Source of the DNA: Anaerolineae bacterium
Lineage (GTDB): Bacteria > Chloroflexota > Anaerolineae > B4-G1 > SLSP01
Assembly (NCBI GenBank): GCA_003562365.1
Contig: PWVB01000339.1
Coordinates: 1 to 36,826 of the forward strand
Length of the DNA: 36,826 nt
Direction: 5' to 3'
Position 1 is the stretch's first letter. Every line of letters begins with the position of its first letter. A model generated the notes under the pieces. That model was given only the letters and a program-made list of their open reading frames with translations. It did not search any database and was not told the DNA's origin. The translations under genes were made by a program, and so were the position numbers. Shown here one piece after another: positions 25,989 to 34,652 of the stretch.

Positions 25989-28900
25989 ATGGCGGAGCTT
26001 TCGATTGTGACCTTTGGGGGCCTGCGGGTCACGCTACGCGGCGAGCCACTTGTCGGCTTCCGCACCGATAAGGAACGAGCGCTGCTGGCCTATCTGGCCA
26101 TTGAGGTGGGCAGGCCGCATCGTCGTGAGATGCTGGTTGGCTTGTTGTGGCCCGACTTTCCCGAGCCGAATGCGCGCCACACGCTGAGTCAGGCGCTCAC
26201 CGATCTGCGACGGCTACTGGATGACCGTGCGCGGGCCTCCCCCTATCTTGACACGACCCGCGCCACTGTGATGTTGGCCAATGGGGGGCAGATGTGGGTG
26301 GACGTGCGAGAGTTTGACGCCCTGCTGTGCCGAACGCCTGCTGATCCTGGGGCCGCAGAAGTCGATGCAAAGCTCAGGGCCGACGACCTGGAGTGTATTG
26401 CCCACGCTGTGACGCTCTATCAGGGCGACTTCCTGAGTGGTTTCTCGCTGGGGGATGCGCCAGCTTTTGAGGAGTGGCAGCTTCTTCAGCGCGAGCGCCT
26501 CCGCAGGCGGGTTGCGGAGGCGCTTACTCGGTTAGTCGGCCAGCATACGACTGAAGGCGCCTACGATATCGCGCTTCCCTTCGCCTGGCGCCTGGTTGAG
26601 CTGGATCCGTGGCAGGAGTCAGGGCAGCGACAGCTGATTCGCCTGTTGGCGTTAACGGGACAGCGAGGCGCGGCGCTGCGACAATGTGAGCTGTGTAATC
26701 GTATCCTCAAGGACGAACTCGGCGTCAAGCCCGATGAAGAAACGCGGGCGCTCTACCGTGCCGTGCGTGCAGGGACGGTTGAAGGGGCCAGTCTCCACCA
26801 TCGAACGGCGCCGGCTTCAAGCGTCACTGCAGGCACGCGACGGATCGAGACCGTGCCAATTGCGTTGATGCCGCTCATCGGGCGTGAAACTGAGATGGAG
26901 CAGCTGACCGAGCTCCTGGAGGACCCTAATGTGCGGCTTCTGACGCTCGTGGGTCCGGGCGGTATTGGGAAGACGTGTCTGGCGTTGGAGCTGGCGGCGA
27001 TCCATGCCTCCGACTTCGCCGACGGCGCGTATGTAGTCCCCTTGGCGGCGGCAACATCGTGGGATGCGTGCATCGCCGCCATCGCTCAAGCCATGGGCTT
27101 CGTGGCTTCCGAGCTTTCCGACGCAATCGAGCAGCAGTTATTGCGCTATCTCTCTGGGAAATCATTGCTCTTGCTCCTCGACAGCTTCGAGCAGCTCGTG
27201 GCGCATGCGCCCTCGGTTGTCAGGCTGCTTCAGTCGGCAGAGAGGGTTCGTGTGATCGCCACCTCGCGGGAGCGGCTGGGTGTGTTAGGCGAGGTCGTCT
27301 TCGCCGTCGAGGCACTTTCGGTACCGGAAGAGGGTGCGTTGTCGTTGACGGAGCTCCGCGATGTTGCTGCAGTAAAGCTGTTCGTTCACAGCGCGCGACG
27401 CGTGGAAAACAGCTTCAGACTGTTGGAGGACAACAAGCAAGCGGTGGCGGCAATCTGTCAGCAGCTCGAGGGTATTCCGCTGGCGCTGTTGCTGGCGGCA
27501 TCATGGGTTGACACCCTAGGGCCGCGCCAGATCCTTGCGCGGCTCTTGGACGGGATATCGAGCGGAGGCGATCAGCCGATCGACTTTCTGCGGGCGTCCT
27601 GGCCCGATGTGCCGGCGCGGCAACGAAGTATGCGCGCAGTCTTCGACCATTCATGGCGCCTGATCCGGGTCCGCGAGCAGGCCATCCTGCAGGCGCTTAC
27701 CGTCTTCCGCGGTGGGTTTACGTTGGAAGCGGCCTATGCCGTCAGCGGCGCAACCCTGCGCGAAATCCGGCGGCTTGTGGAACAGTCCCTTATCAACCGG
27801 GCATCGGGGGAGCGCTACTGGATGCAGGAGTTGTTGAGGCAGTACACAGCAGAGCTGCTGGCAAACGCGCCGGTTGCAGAGCGGGTGGCACGGGATCGAC
27901 ACGCCGCTTACTACGTTAACGCCCTCCGTCGCTGGTTCGAGGAAGCCAAGGGCCCGCGGCAGGTCGCGGCCCTGGCTGAGATGGATTTCGAGATCGACAA
28001 TGCACAAGCCGCGTGGGAGTGGGTTGTGGCGCAGGGCGACGTGCCGCAGATCGGGCGGGCCGTCGATGGGCTTTGCCTCTACTATATCCGCCGCGTGCGG
28101 CCTCAGGCGGTGGCGCGGGCGTGTGCGGTGGCTCTGACCGGACTTGATCAGCCCAAAGCACGTGCCCAGGCGGATGAGGGTACGAAGCTGGAGACAATGG
28201 CCAGGCTTCTGATCTGGCAGAGCCAGATGGTCCGCGGGGCCGTGGCTGACGAGGCGGTGGAGAAGGCTCTGGAGATTCTATCGTTGCCGGGCTCGGAAGC
28301 TGTTGACGTTCGAGTGGCCCGCGGGCGTGCGCTGCGTCGCAAGGCGGATCTGTCGATGAGCACAGATCGGCAGTGTGCGCGGGCATTGTATGAGGAGAGC
28401 CTGGCGGTATTGAAGGAGGCTGGCGACCGTTGGGAAGTAGCTAGGGTTCTGACTAGTCTGGCTTGGCTGACCCTACTGACCACAGACTTCGAAGCGAACC
28501 AAGCGTACGGCGAGGATCTGTTGCGAATCAGTCGGTCCCTGGGCGACCTGCAAGGCCTGGCGTATGGATTGACTGTCATGAGCGGCAATGCACTATACCA
28601 AGGGCGAACCGAGGAGGCGACACGCCTTGCGGAGGAGGGGCTGGCGGTGCGACGAGAGTTAGGGCAGCCGCTGGAGCTTGCCGGGGGATTGTCCGCCCTG
28701 GCACTACGCCGGCTATGCGCGGGGCGGTTTGATCAAGCGTTCGCTTTGTACGATGAGACACTTGACATCATGGATCGACTGGGCTTGCCGACCTCCTATC
28801 CTAGGGGGATCAAGGCGTGGGGACTGATGCTTGCCGGACGCTATGACGCAGCGCGCGCGTTGGTGCAACGAGCTCTGGATGAGGCGTGTTCAATCGGGCA

Positions 28901-29423
28901 GCGTCGGATGATTGCCTGGAACGAGCACGTGTTGGGTGGTCTCGCGCTGGCCAACGGAGAGGTCGATGGCGCTATAGCGAGACTGGCCTACAGTGTCAAT
29001 GAGTTTCGCGCTCTGGGTGAATCGGCCTTTCTAGGTATGATGCTCTCGTTCCTGGGATATGCATATCGTGCAAATGGCGAGCGGGATCGGGCGTGTGCCT
29101 GCTTTATTGAGGCCTTGCAGATTGGTGTTAAGGTTGGGGCTTCACCTAACACGGCATGCGCTCTACCGGGCATAGCTATGCTCTATGCCGATGCGGGACG
29201 CGCGGAGCGGGCTCGCGCGCTGGTCGCCGTCGTCAAACAGTGTTGCGTCGCAGTGGTCGGCACCCGGTGGTTCGCTGATGTTGCAGGGCCAGCGTACCAC
29301 GCTGCAATGGCGGCACTGTCGCCCGAGCAGATTGCAGAGGCGGAGCGCAGTGTTCTGTTGAGTGATATGGTGAGTGAGGCCCAGGCGGTACTGGCGGAGC
29401 TGGGGGAGGACGCTATACTGTGA
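25989..29423 (+). CDS. BTAD/SARP-type transcriptional regulator with NB-ARC ATPase and TPRs
   Basis: The 1,144-aa protein is a large signal-responsive activator. The N-terminal winged-helix/Trans_reg_C-like part (about 1-95) reads F-G-G-L-R-V-T-L-R-G-E-P-L, then K-E-R-A-L-L-A-Y-L-A, and L-L-W-P-D-F-P-E-P-N-A-R-H-T-L-S-Q-A-L. A BTAD helical domain follows to about residue 260. Then comes an NB-ARC/AFSR-like ATPase with Walker A G-P-G-G-I-G-K-T (322-329) and Walker B L-L-L-L-L-D-S-F-E-Q-L around Asp398. The C-terminal ~450 residues are TPR-like helical pairs. Such proteins sense ligands or glycan cues; the target genes are not known. The lyase-like gene starts 40 bp downstream and is the likeliest partner. 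Confidence 0.93.
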   Translation: MAELSIVTFGGLRVTLRGEPLVGFRTDKERALLAYLAIEVGRPHRREMLVGLLWPDFPEPNARHTLSQALTDLRRLLDDRARASPYLDTTRATVMLANGGQMWVDVREFDALLCRTPADPGAAEVDAKLRADDLECIAHAVTLYQGDFLSGFSLGDAPAFEEWQLLQRERLRRRVAEALTRLVGQHTTEGAYDIALPFAWRLVELDPWQESGQRQLIRLLALTGQRGAALRQCELCNRILKDELGVKPDEETRALYRAVRAGTVEGASLHHRTAPASSVTAGTRRIETVPIALMPLIGRETEMEQLTELLEDPNVRLLTLVGPGGIGKTCLALELAAIHASDFADGAYVVPLAAATSWDACIAAIAQAMGFVASELSDAIEQQLLRYLSGKSLLLLLDSFEQLVAHAPSVVRLLQSAERVRVIATSRERLGVLGEVVFAVEALSVPEEGALSLTELRDVAAVKLFVHSARRVENSFRLLEDNKQAVAAICQQLEGIPLALLLAASWVDTLGPRQILARLLDGISSGGDQPIDFLRASWPDVPARQRSMRAVFDHSWRLIRVREQAILQALTVFRGGFTLEAAYAVSGATLREIRRLVEQSLINRASGERYWMQELLRQYTAELLANAPVAERVARDRHAAYYVNALRRWFEEAKGPRQVAALAEMDFEIDNAQAAWEWVVAQGDVPQIGRAVDGLCLYYIRRVRPQAVARACAVALTGLDQPKARAQADEGTKLETMARLLIWQSQMVRGAVADEAVEKALEILSLPGSEAVDVRVARGRALRRKADLSMSTDRQCARALYEESLAVLKEAGDRWEVARVLTSLAWLTLLTTDFEANQAYGEDLLRISRSLGDLQGLAYGLTVMSGNALYQGRTEEATRLAEEGLAVRRELGQPLELAGGLSALALRRLCAGRFDQAFALYDETLDIMDRLGLPTSYPRGIKAWGLMLAGRYDAARALVQRALDEACSIGQRRMIAWNEHVLGGLALANGEVDGAIARLAYSVNEFRALGESAFLGMMLSFLGYAYRANGERDRACACFIEALQIGVKVGASPNTACALPGIAMLYADAGRAERARALVAVVKQCCVAVVGTRWFADVAGPAYHAAMAALSPEQIAEAERSVLLSDMVSEAQAVLAELGEDAIL

Positions 29424-29463
29424 CCCTGTTAGCTGACATCAACCGTCTCTTCAGGGGGCTGCA

Positions 29464-31149
29464 ATGCAGTGTCTTCTCAGCTTATCGCACGTGCTTTCGC
29501 ATCTTGAATCTGCTTATCGGGAATCGCTGGGCTCGCAACTCACCGATCCCCACCGACAGGGCTTCGGCGCGGTTGTCCAAAGCGACGATGGACGCCCTTG
29601 GCCGGGGGGGACCGTCAACCTTATTGTGGCAGGCGCTTACCTGCACATCGCAGGCGTGCACCTGGCGGATACGTCACTTGATCGGCTGCTGCGGGCTGCC
29701 GAGGCGCTGTTGGCGTTGCAGCGACCCAGCGGCCTGATCGACCTGCCGACAGTTAACATCGACTCGGCGCCGGACACCGGTTTTGCTGTGCAACAGCTTT
29801 GTACCGTGCTGGAGCTGGGTCGCAGCATTGGCGGAAAGGATGGGCGTTGGGCACAGCTGCTGGATAAGATTGGGCACTTTATCCGCCGGGCTGCGGTCGG
29901 GATGCGCGAGGGCGGATTCCACACACCGAATCACCGCTGGGTGATCGCTGCGGCGCTCACACAGGCCCAAGCGCTCTATCCCGATCTGAACGTGGCCGAC
30001 GCCGTGGATGCCTATCTGGCAGAGGGGATTGACGTTGACGCAGAGGGCTTCTACATAGAGCGGAGTATTGGGGCTTATGACGCCGTGAACAACCGCTCTT
30101 GGCTGCTGCTAGCCGATCACCACCATCTGTCCGCGGCGCTCGACGCCGTGGGGCGCAATTTGGCACTCGATCTTCACCTCCTCCATGCCGACGGGACCGC
30201 CGAGACTGGGCTCTCCCACCGGCAGGATCTCGGGCGCCGCGAGGTGCCCACAGGCTTGATTCCCTGTTATCTCCTCTATAATCGGCTCCGACCGACCCCC
30301 GTTTTCGCGCGGGCTGCGCAGTGGCTGTGGGCGCAGGCTGAGGCGCCCGGCAACCTGCTGTGGACCTGCTATGCGCTGCTGAAGGGCGGCGATCCAGCGG
30401 CAGAGGCTGACATCGCTCTGCCCACGGACTTCGTATGCCATCTCCCTTTGAATGGGATCTGGCGGCTCAGGCGTGGGCCTCTGAGCGTTTCGGCTTTTCA
30501 GCATGCCACGCGCCTGCTCTCCTTTGCTCACGGGCAGGCGTCACTGAGTGCGGTACGCATCGATCAGACTTATTTCGGCGGAGATGCAGGGCACTTTGTT
30601 AGCGACAAGATGGACGTCGCGGATGGTCGCGCCGTGCTCCGCTCAGAGGGGCGTGGGCGGCCGCGTCGGCCTGGCTACGAGCTGCCGCTGGGATATGTCG
30701 TGCATCCCGACCGATGGAGTGAAGCGCTGCCGGAGCGGGAGCTGCGCGTCCTGCCACCCGCGGTCAGCACGCTGACGCTTGAGGAGGTGAAGGGTGGGCT
30801 GAGCCTGCGCTATCGTACCGTCGACGGCGAACACGGCGTCGCTGCGCAGGCGATCCTCGACTTCGAGCCTGGCGGTATCTGGGAAACGGCGGATACGCGG
30901 TTGAGGCCGCAGCCGGGTCAGGTGCTCTTTCTCAAGGAAGGCTGGGGTGAGATGCGCTATGGGTCCGATGTGATCCGCGTCGAAGGCGGCGCCTATGCCC
31001 ACAGTATGTGGCGGATGCGAGAATCCGAGCCGCCGCGTGGCGCGGTTAGGCTCCTGCTCACCTTCGAGACACCCGTGGATCACGTCTGGCGTTTGATCGG
31101 CTACTCATCGCCCGATGCCGTGACGAGTTGTAGTCGCAGAGAGATTTGA
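29464..31149 (+). CDS. Alpha/alpha-toroid protein resembling polysaccharide lyases (heparinase II/III-like)
   Basis: The 561-aa protein has an N-terminal helical half (about 1-320) and a beta-rich C-terminal half, the usual layout of heparinase II/III and PL8/PL15-type lyases. Landmarks are G-F-H-T-P-N-H-R-W-V-I-A-A-A-L (residues 151-165), with Asn156 and His157 as possible carboxylate and proton contacts, and E-G-F-Y-I-E-R-S-I-G-A-Y-D-A-V-N-N (194-210), with Tyr197 or Tyr205 as possible catalytic Tyr. I do not recognise a specific lyase family, so this rests on pattern only. No signal peptide is visible, which would place it in the cytosol. It follows the BTAD regulator by 40 bp. ATG 29464 is weakly supported by AGGGGG. 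Confidence 0.6.
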   Translation: MQCLLSLSHVLSHLESAYRESLGSQLTDPHRQGFGAVVQSDDGRPWPGGTVNLIVAGAYLHIAGVHLADTSLDRLLRAAEALLALQRPSGLIDLPTVNIDSAPDTGFAVQQLCTVLELGRSIGGKDGRWAQLLDKIGHFIRRAAVGMREGGFHTPNHRWVIAAALTQAQALYPDLNVADAVDAYLAEGIDVDAEGFYIERSIGAYDAVNNRSWLLLADHHHLSAALDAVGRNLALDLHLLHADGTAETGLSHRQDLGRREVPTGLIPCYLLYNRLRPTPVFARAAQWLWAQAEAPGNLLWTCYALLKGGDPAAEADIALPTDFVCHLPLNGIWRLRRGPLSVSAFQHATRLLSFAHGQASLSAVRIDQTYFGGDAGHFVSDKMDVADGRAVLRSEGRGRPRRPGYELPLGYVVHPDRWSEALPERELRVLPPAVSTLTLEEVKGGLSLRYRTVDGEHGVAAQAILDFEPGGIWETADTRLRPQPGQVLFLKEGWGEMRYGSDVIRVEGGAYAHSMWRMRESEPPRGAVRLLLTFETPVDHVWRLIGYSSPDAVTSCSRREI

Positions 31150-31199
31150 GCGCCCGTTGTGGTAGAGGCGCTTAGTTGATGCCGGGCGCTCAAATCTCT
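31140..31199. terminator. Perfect 17-bp inverted repeat between convergent genes
   Basis: AGAGATTTGAGCGCCCG (31140-31156) and its exact complement (31183-31199) flank a 26-base loop. The left arm includes the TGA stop of the lyase-like gene. The right arm lies about 30 bp from the iolO stop. It probably ends or stabilises both convergent transcripts; there is no T-run. Confidence 0.6.
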
Positions 31200-31231
31200 G
31201 TTGGTCTGGGTAGCCTTGGTTTTGCGGTGCA

Positions 31232-32044
31232 TCAGTCCTGCAGGAGCGGCCTGATATGTGCAATGGCACGCTGGGCGGCGGTGGCAGCGTCGGGTTGGGG
31301 CATGAACTCGCCCGATAGCCAGGCGTCATAGCCGATCTCACGTAGCGTCTCGACGACGCTGCGGAAGTCGACGTGGCCTGCGCCAGGATACCAGCGATTG
31401 GAGTCGGCGAGGTGGATGTGAAAGATCCGGTCACCACAGCGGCGAAGGCCCTCTTCGATGGACGGCTCCTCGATGTTCATATGAAAGGTGTCGAGCAGCA
31501 GCCCGACGTTCTGAAGTCCAACCTCATCGAGAAAGATTAGACTTTCCTGAACAGTGTGCAGGAGATCAGTCTCGTAGCGGTTAAGCGGCTCGATGGCGAA
31601 GCGGACGCCGGCGTCTCGAGCGGGCTTCGCACAGGCCTGCATCGCCTCGACGAAGTAGGCCATCGACTGTGCGTGCGTTTGGCCCGTCGGTGTGATGCCA
31701 CGGATGAGCCCGATTATGATCTGCGCGTCCAGTTCTGCCGCCAGCGGAATGTGGCTCTGGATGCGCGCAACGGCCGCCGCACGGACTTCAGGGTCGGGGT
31801 CAGTGAAGGAGAGGTGTTCCTCGCCCCACGCTTGGCCGGTGCCGATGGCCGGGACCGCCAAACGGTGTGCGTCGATCACCTCAGTGAGCGCCCTAGCATC
31901 CACCAGCGCCGGGTCACGAATGGCCAGCTCGACGCCATCGTAACCCCAGCCCGCGATCTTTGCCACATTTGTCTCAAAGTCACCTTTTAGTGCCACGGCC
32001 TCAAACTGAGCGGCGTGCGTGGATAGGACGAGACTTGATTTCAT
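31232..32044 (-). CDS. iolO: 5-keto-L-gluconate epimerase (IolO-type), inositol catabolism
   Basis: In the Thermotoga inositol route IolO epimerises 5-keto-L-gluconate to D-tagaturonate. The 270-aa TIM-barrel protein closely follows the remembered Thermotoga sequence: S-L-V-L-S-T at the start, G-W-G-Y-D-G-V-E-L-A-I-R-D-P, P-A-I-G-T-G-Q-A, I-I-G-L-I-R-G, F-A-I-E-P-L-N-R-Y-E-T-D, L-L-L-D-T-F-H-M-N-I-E-E and H-L-A-D-S-N-R-W-Y-P-G-A-G-H. These supply the Glu, Asp, His and Glu metal ligands of the family. ATG 32044 is preferred over GTG 32050 because GAGGAG is five bases upstream. The gene follows iolN after 122 bp containing a hairpin. Confidence 0.87.
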   Translation of the reverse strand: MKSSLVLSTHAAQFEAVALKGDFETNVAKIAGWGYDGVELAIRDPALVDARALTEVIDAHRLAVPAIGTGQAWGEEHLSFTDPDPEVRAAAVARIQSHIPLAAELDAQIIIGLIRGITPTGQTHAQSMAYFVEAMQACAKPARDAGVRFAIEPLNRYETDLLHTVQESLIFLDEVGLQNVGLLLDTFHMNIEEPSIEEGLRRCGDRIFHIHLADSNRWYPGAGHVDFRSVVETLREIGYDAWLSGEFMPQPDAATAAQRAIAHIRPLLQD

Positions 32045-32098
32045 GATCACTCCTCTATATGTTGAGGGACAAAGGATAGGGCACGGGATAAGGTGCGC

Positions 32099-32140
32099 GG
32101 CCCCCGGATACTGGCTGATATCTGCCGATATCTGGGGGCC
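32099..32140 (-). repeat. Intercistronic hairpin between iolN and iolO
   Basis: GGCCCCCGGATA (32099-32110) pairs with TATCTGGGGGCC (32129-32140), 12 bp with one G-T wobble, around an 18-base loop. The octamer GATATCTG occurs twice here, ten bases apart. It may lower transcription into iolO or protect the upstream mRNA end. Confidence 0.5.
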
Positions 32141-32166
32141 AGGCTTTTCCTCGATTTGCTAATGTA

Positions 32167-33297
32167 TCAGCCGCTGAACGTATCCTGCCCGATACGGGGG
32201 ATCGCGTAGGCCGGTCGCCAGCCCTCGCTCATCGGCTCCTTCAAGAAGGGTGCCATCTCCTCCGCACTGCGCAGTGTGACCTCCTCGACAGGCGGTACGG
32301 TGCCGGGCGGAAAGGCCTCAAGGATGTGGTCGTTGAGCAGCGTTAAGTAACGCAGGATTGCGGCCAACGGCCGCTTCGCCTTCTCGGGATCGCCGTGGGT
32401 GGCCTTGCCGACTACGCCTTCTGGTGTGCCGGCAAGCTCGATAGCTGACTGGCCCTCACCCTCCGACCAGCGGCTGGCCCGACCGAAAGGATCGACTGAT
32501 TTGTCGAAGTGACCCTCGGGAAGATAGCTAATGCCCTCGGTATCGACAGCATAGTCCATATCGAGCATCTCGGGATGTAGGTAGAGTCCCAGCGACGTCT
32601 CCGACTCATCGGCGTGGACGAAGTTGGTGTCCCACTTGCCGCCCCGGTCCTTTGTGCGGAAGAACTCGCGCACGGCGCGGTGCCAATCGATCACCCGGAA
32701 GATGCCGGGGAGCTGGTACCGCTTGCAGAACTGTTGTACGGCGGCCTCCAGTACCCAGAGCTGGCCGTGGTTGTTGATCATGATCTGCTTGCGAAAGCCA
32801 TCGTTCCAGAGTCCGAGCATCACGTCGATGAGCTGTTCGCGCATCACGTTCTCGCGGACGATCACGGTGCCAGGCATACCCAGGTGGTGATAGGGATGCG
32901 CACCGTAGTTGATCGGTGGCAGCGCCAGGTTGATCGGTGCGCCTTGCTTGGCGGTGTAACGGCGGACGCCCTCGCAGATCTGGCTAACGTAGAGCGTGTC
33001 TGAGGCGCTGGGCATATGCTGTCCGTGCAGCTCGGTGCTGCCCACCGGGATCAACACGATGTCGTTCTTCCTGCGGTTCTCCTCAACCTGCCAGCGGACC
33101 GTCGTCTGGATGTACGAGCCGGGCTTTCCCCACTCAACAGGCGTGGGCATGCCGTACTGCTCCAGGATGGCGTCGATCTCGGCGTCGCTCGCCTCCCAGA
33201 GTTCCTTTTTCATGCGTCCGATGGTATTGTCCTCGAAGAAGAGGTCGGGTTGCTCGGTTGGCAACAGCCCGGGGGGTGTTTGCTTGATCTCTGACAT
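32167..33297 (-). CDS. iolN: Creatininase-family 3-dehydro-scyllo-inosose hydrolase (IolN-type)
   Basis: IolN opens the diketo-inositol ring hydrolytically, giving 5-keto-L-gluconate. The 376-aa protein belongs to the creatininase metallohydrolase family. The metal-site stretch is I-P-V-G-S-T-E-L-H-G-Q-H-M-P-S-A-S-D-T (Glu, two His, Asp). L-P-P-I-N-Y-G, H-H-L-G-M-P-G-T, I-N-N-H-G and H-A-D-E-S-E-T-S follow in the family order. The length exceeds plain creatininases (~260 aa), which fits the IolN branch with its extra N-terminal ~80 residues. Its position between iolM and iolO strongly supports the role. AAGGAGG before ATG 33297 sets the start. Confidence 0.87.
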   Translation of the reverse strand: MSEIKQTPPGLLPTEQPDLFFEDNTIGRMKKELWEASDAEIDAILEQYGMPTPVEWGKPGSYIQTTVRWQVEENRRKNDIVLIPVGSTELHGQHMPSASDTLYVSQICEGVRRYTAKQGAPINLALPPINYGAHPYHHLGMPGTVIVRENVMREQLIDVMLGLWNDGFRKQIMINNHGQLWVLEAAVQQFCKRYQLPGIFRVIDWHRAVREFFRTKDRGGKWDTNFVHADESETSLGLYLHPEMLDMDYAVDTEGISYLPEGHFDKSVDPFGRASRWSEGEGQSAIELAGTPEGVVGKATHGDPEKAKRPLAAILRYLTLLNDHILEAFPPGTVPPVEEVTLRSAEEMAPFLKEPMSEGWRPAYAIPRIGQDTFSG

Positions 33298-33357
33298 TGT
33301 AGGCCTCCTTATGAGCTTTGAGTTATCCTCTACCGTCTTTGTGCCTTGTATAAGGCA

Positions 33358-34518
33358 TTACAGGTTTGGTTTGACGATGATCTTGCCGTCAGTGCGCTTG
33401 GTCGACTGCGCGATGGCGTCGACGACGCCCTCCAGTCCATAGTGCGCGGTGATGATCTCGCTCAGATCCAGCCGGCCCGCGGCAACCATGCGGATTACGT
33501 TAGGGAAGTTCTCGTGACCTGAGTGGCCCTGAGCGCCGAACGCCTGAGCCCGGCGCACCTGGAAGCTCTCCAGGTACATCGGCACGCGCTGAGCGGCGCG
33601 ACCGATCTGCACGATCTTGGCGTTGATCGCCAACGCTTGTTCCATCTCAGGTACCGTTAGGTGTGGGGCGCCAGCGGCCTCGAAGTGGAAGTCAAAGCCA
33701 GCCCCGTGGCTCAACGTCATCAGCACCTCGTGCGGGCTGACCTCGCGAGGATCGTAGACGTAGTCGGCGCCGACTTGCTCTGCCAGATCCCGACGGGGCC
33801 CGGAGATCTCGAAGGCGACGATGGTGCCAGCCCCAGCTGCTCGTGCCAGGCCGATGGCAGCCAGGCCGATGGGCCCGGCACCGAAGACGCTAACATAGTG
33901 ACCGGGCCGAAAGCCGCCGGCGCGCTCGAACATCGCGTTGTAGGAGACGCAACTTGGCTCGGTGAGCGCACCCACCTCGTAAGCTTTCTCCTCGTCGCCG
34001 AATCGCTCGGCGATAGCGTCAATGGGCCAGCAGTATTTTTCATCCATCGCAATGTACTGGGCGAAGGCACCGGGAATAGTGAACCCGATCTCCTCCAGAT
34101 TCGTACAGTGGTTGGGGAATCCATTGCGACAGGGGGTGCAGCGTCCGCACCAGATCATCTCCTCTGCGGTGACCATGTCGCCCACTGTGAGGCTCTCCAC
34201 TTCGCTGCCCACCTCAACGACCTTGCCTGAGAACTCGTGGCCTAGGATCGTGGGGAACTTGGTAAGCCCTGGATAGAGGATGTAGCCTTCGTCGTCGGTC
34301 TCGTAGAAGTGCATATCCGAGCCACAGACACCGCATGCCTGGACCTCAATCACGACGTCCCGCGGCCCGGGTTGAGGGTCAGGCCAGTCGCCCACCTCAA
34401 GCTTGGGGTGGCGCCATACGGCACTGCCGGTGATGGCCTTTCCGGTTGAGCGCTCCCACTCCGAGAGCTGGTAGTCTGCCCGAGGTTCCCACTTTGCGTC
34501 CAAAATCATGCCCTTCAT
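33358..34518 (-). CDS. iolM: Zinc-type scyllo-inosose 3-dehydrogenase (IolM-type)
   Basis: IolM oxidises scyllo-inosose to the diketone using NAD. The 386-aa protein is a medium-chain Zn alcohol dehydrogenase. The catalytic-zinc residues lie in G-V-C-G-S-D-M-H and G-H-E-F. Structural-zinc cysteines are in C-G-R-C-T-P-C-R-N-G-F-P-N-H-C. The Rossmann loop is V-F-G-A-G-P-I-G-L-A-A. The long N-terminal leader (K-W-E-P-R-A-D-Y) and W-R-H-P-K-L-E-V are atypical of common sorbitol dehydrogenases. The specific name rests mainly on the iolG-iolM-iolN-iolO order. AAGGAGG lies ahead of ATG 34518. Its own promoter and a candidate operator lie immediately upstream. Confidence 0.85.
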   Translation of the reverse strand: MKGMILDAKWEPRADYQLSEWERSTGKAITGSAVWRHPKLEVGDWPDPQPGPRDVVIEVQACGVCGSDMHFYETDDEGYILYPGLTKFPTILGHEFSGKVVEVGSEVESLTVGDMVTAEEMIWCGRCTPCRNGFPNHCTNLEEIGFTIPGAFAQYIAMDEKYCWPIDAIAERFGDEEKAYEVGALTEPSCVSYNAMFERAGGFRPGHYVSVFGAGPIGLAAIGLARAAGAGTIVAFEISGPRRDLAEQVGADYVYDPREVSPHEVLMTLSHGAGFDFHFEAAGAPHLTVPEMEQALAINAKIVQIGRAAQRVPMYLESFQVRRAQAFGAQGHSGHENFPNVIRMVAAGRLDLSEIITAHYGLEGVVDAIAQSTKRTDGKIIVKPNL

Positions 34519-34544
34519 CTACTGGCCTCCTTACAGAAAGCGTT

Positions 34545-34573
34545 ATTGCACACGTGTGCATTTTGGATATCAA
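34545..34573 (-). promoter_or_regulatory. Putative iolM promoter
   Basis: On the minus strand TTGATA (plus 34568-34573) is 17 bp from TGCAAT (plus 34545-34550), 27-55 bp upstream of the iolM start. The GC stem CCCGCC/GGCGGG (34575-34580 / 34595-34600), followed by TTT on this strand, lies just upstream and could end the iolG transcript. Confidence 0.45.
34547..34560. promoter_or_regulatory. Candidate LacI-type operator at iolM
   Basis: TGCACACGTGTGCA is a perfect 14-bp palindrome with a central CG, the form expected of LacI-family operators. It covers most of the spacer and part of the -10 of the putative iolM promoter, so a bound repressor would block transcription. The LacI protein encoded at 35684-36727 is the obvious candidate. 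Confidence 0.6.
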
Positions 34574-34652
34574 ACCCGCCCGCGTACGTCAGTCGGCGGG
34601 CAACTACACTGAGTTGATCGGGTCGCCTTGCCCTCAGAGGGTCAATGGCCGC

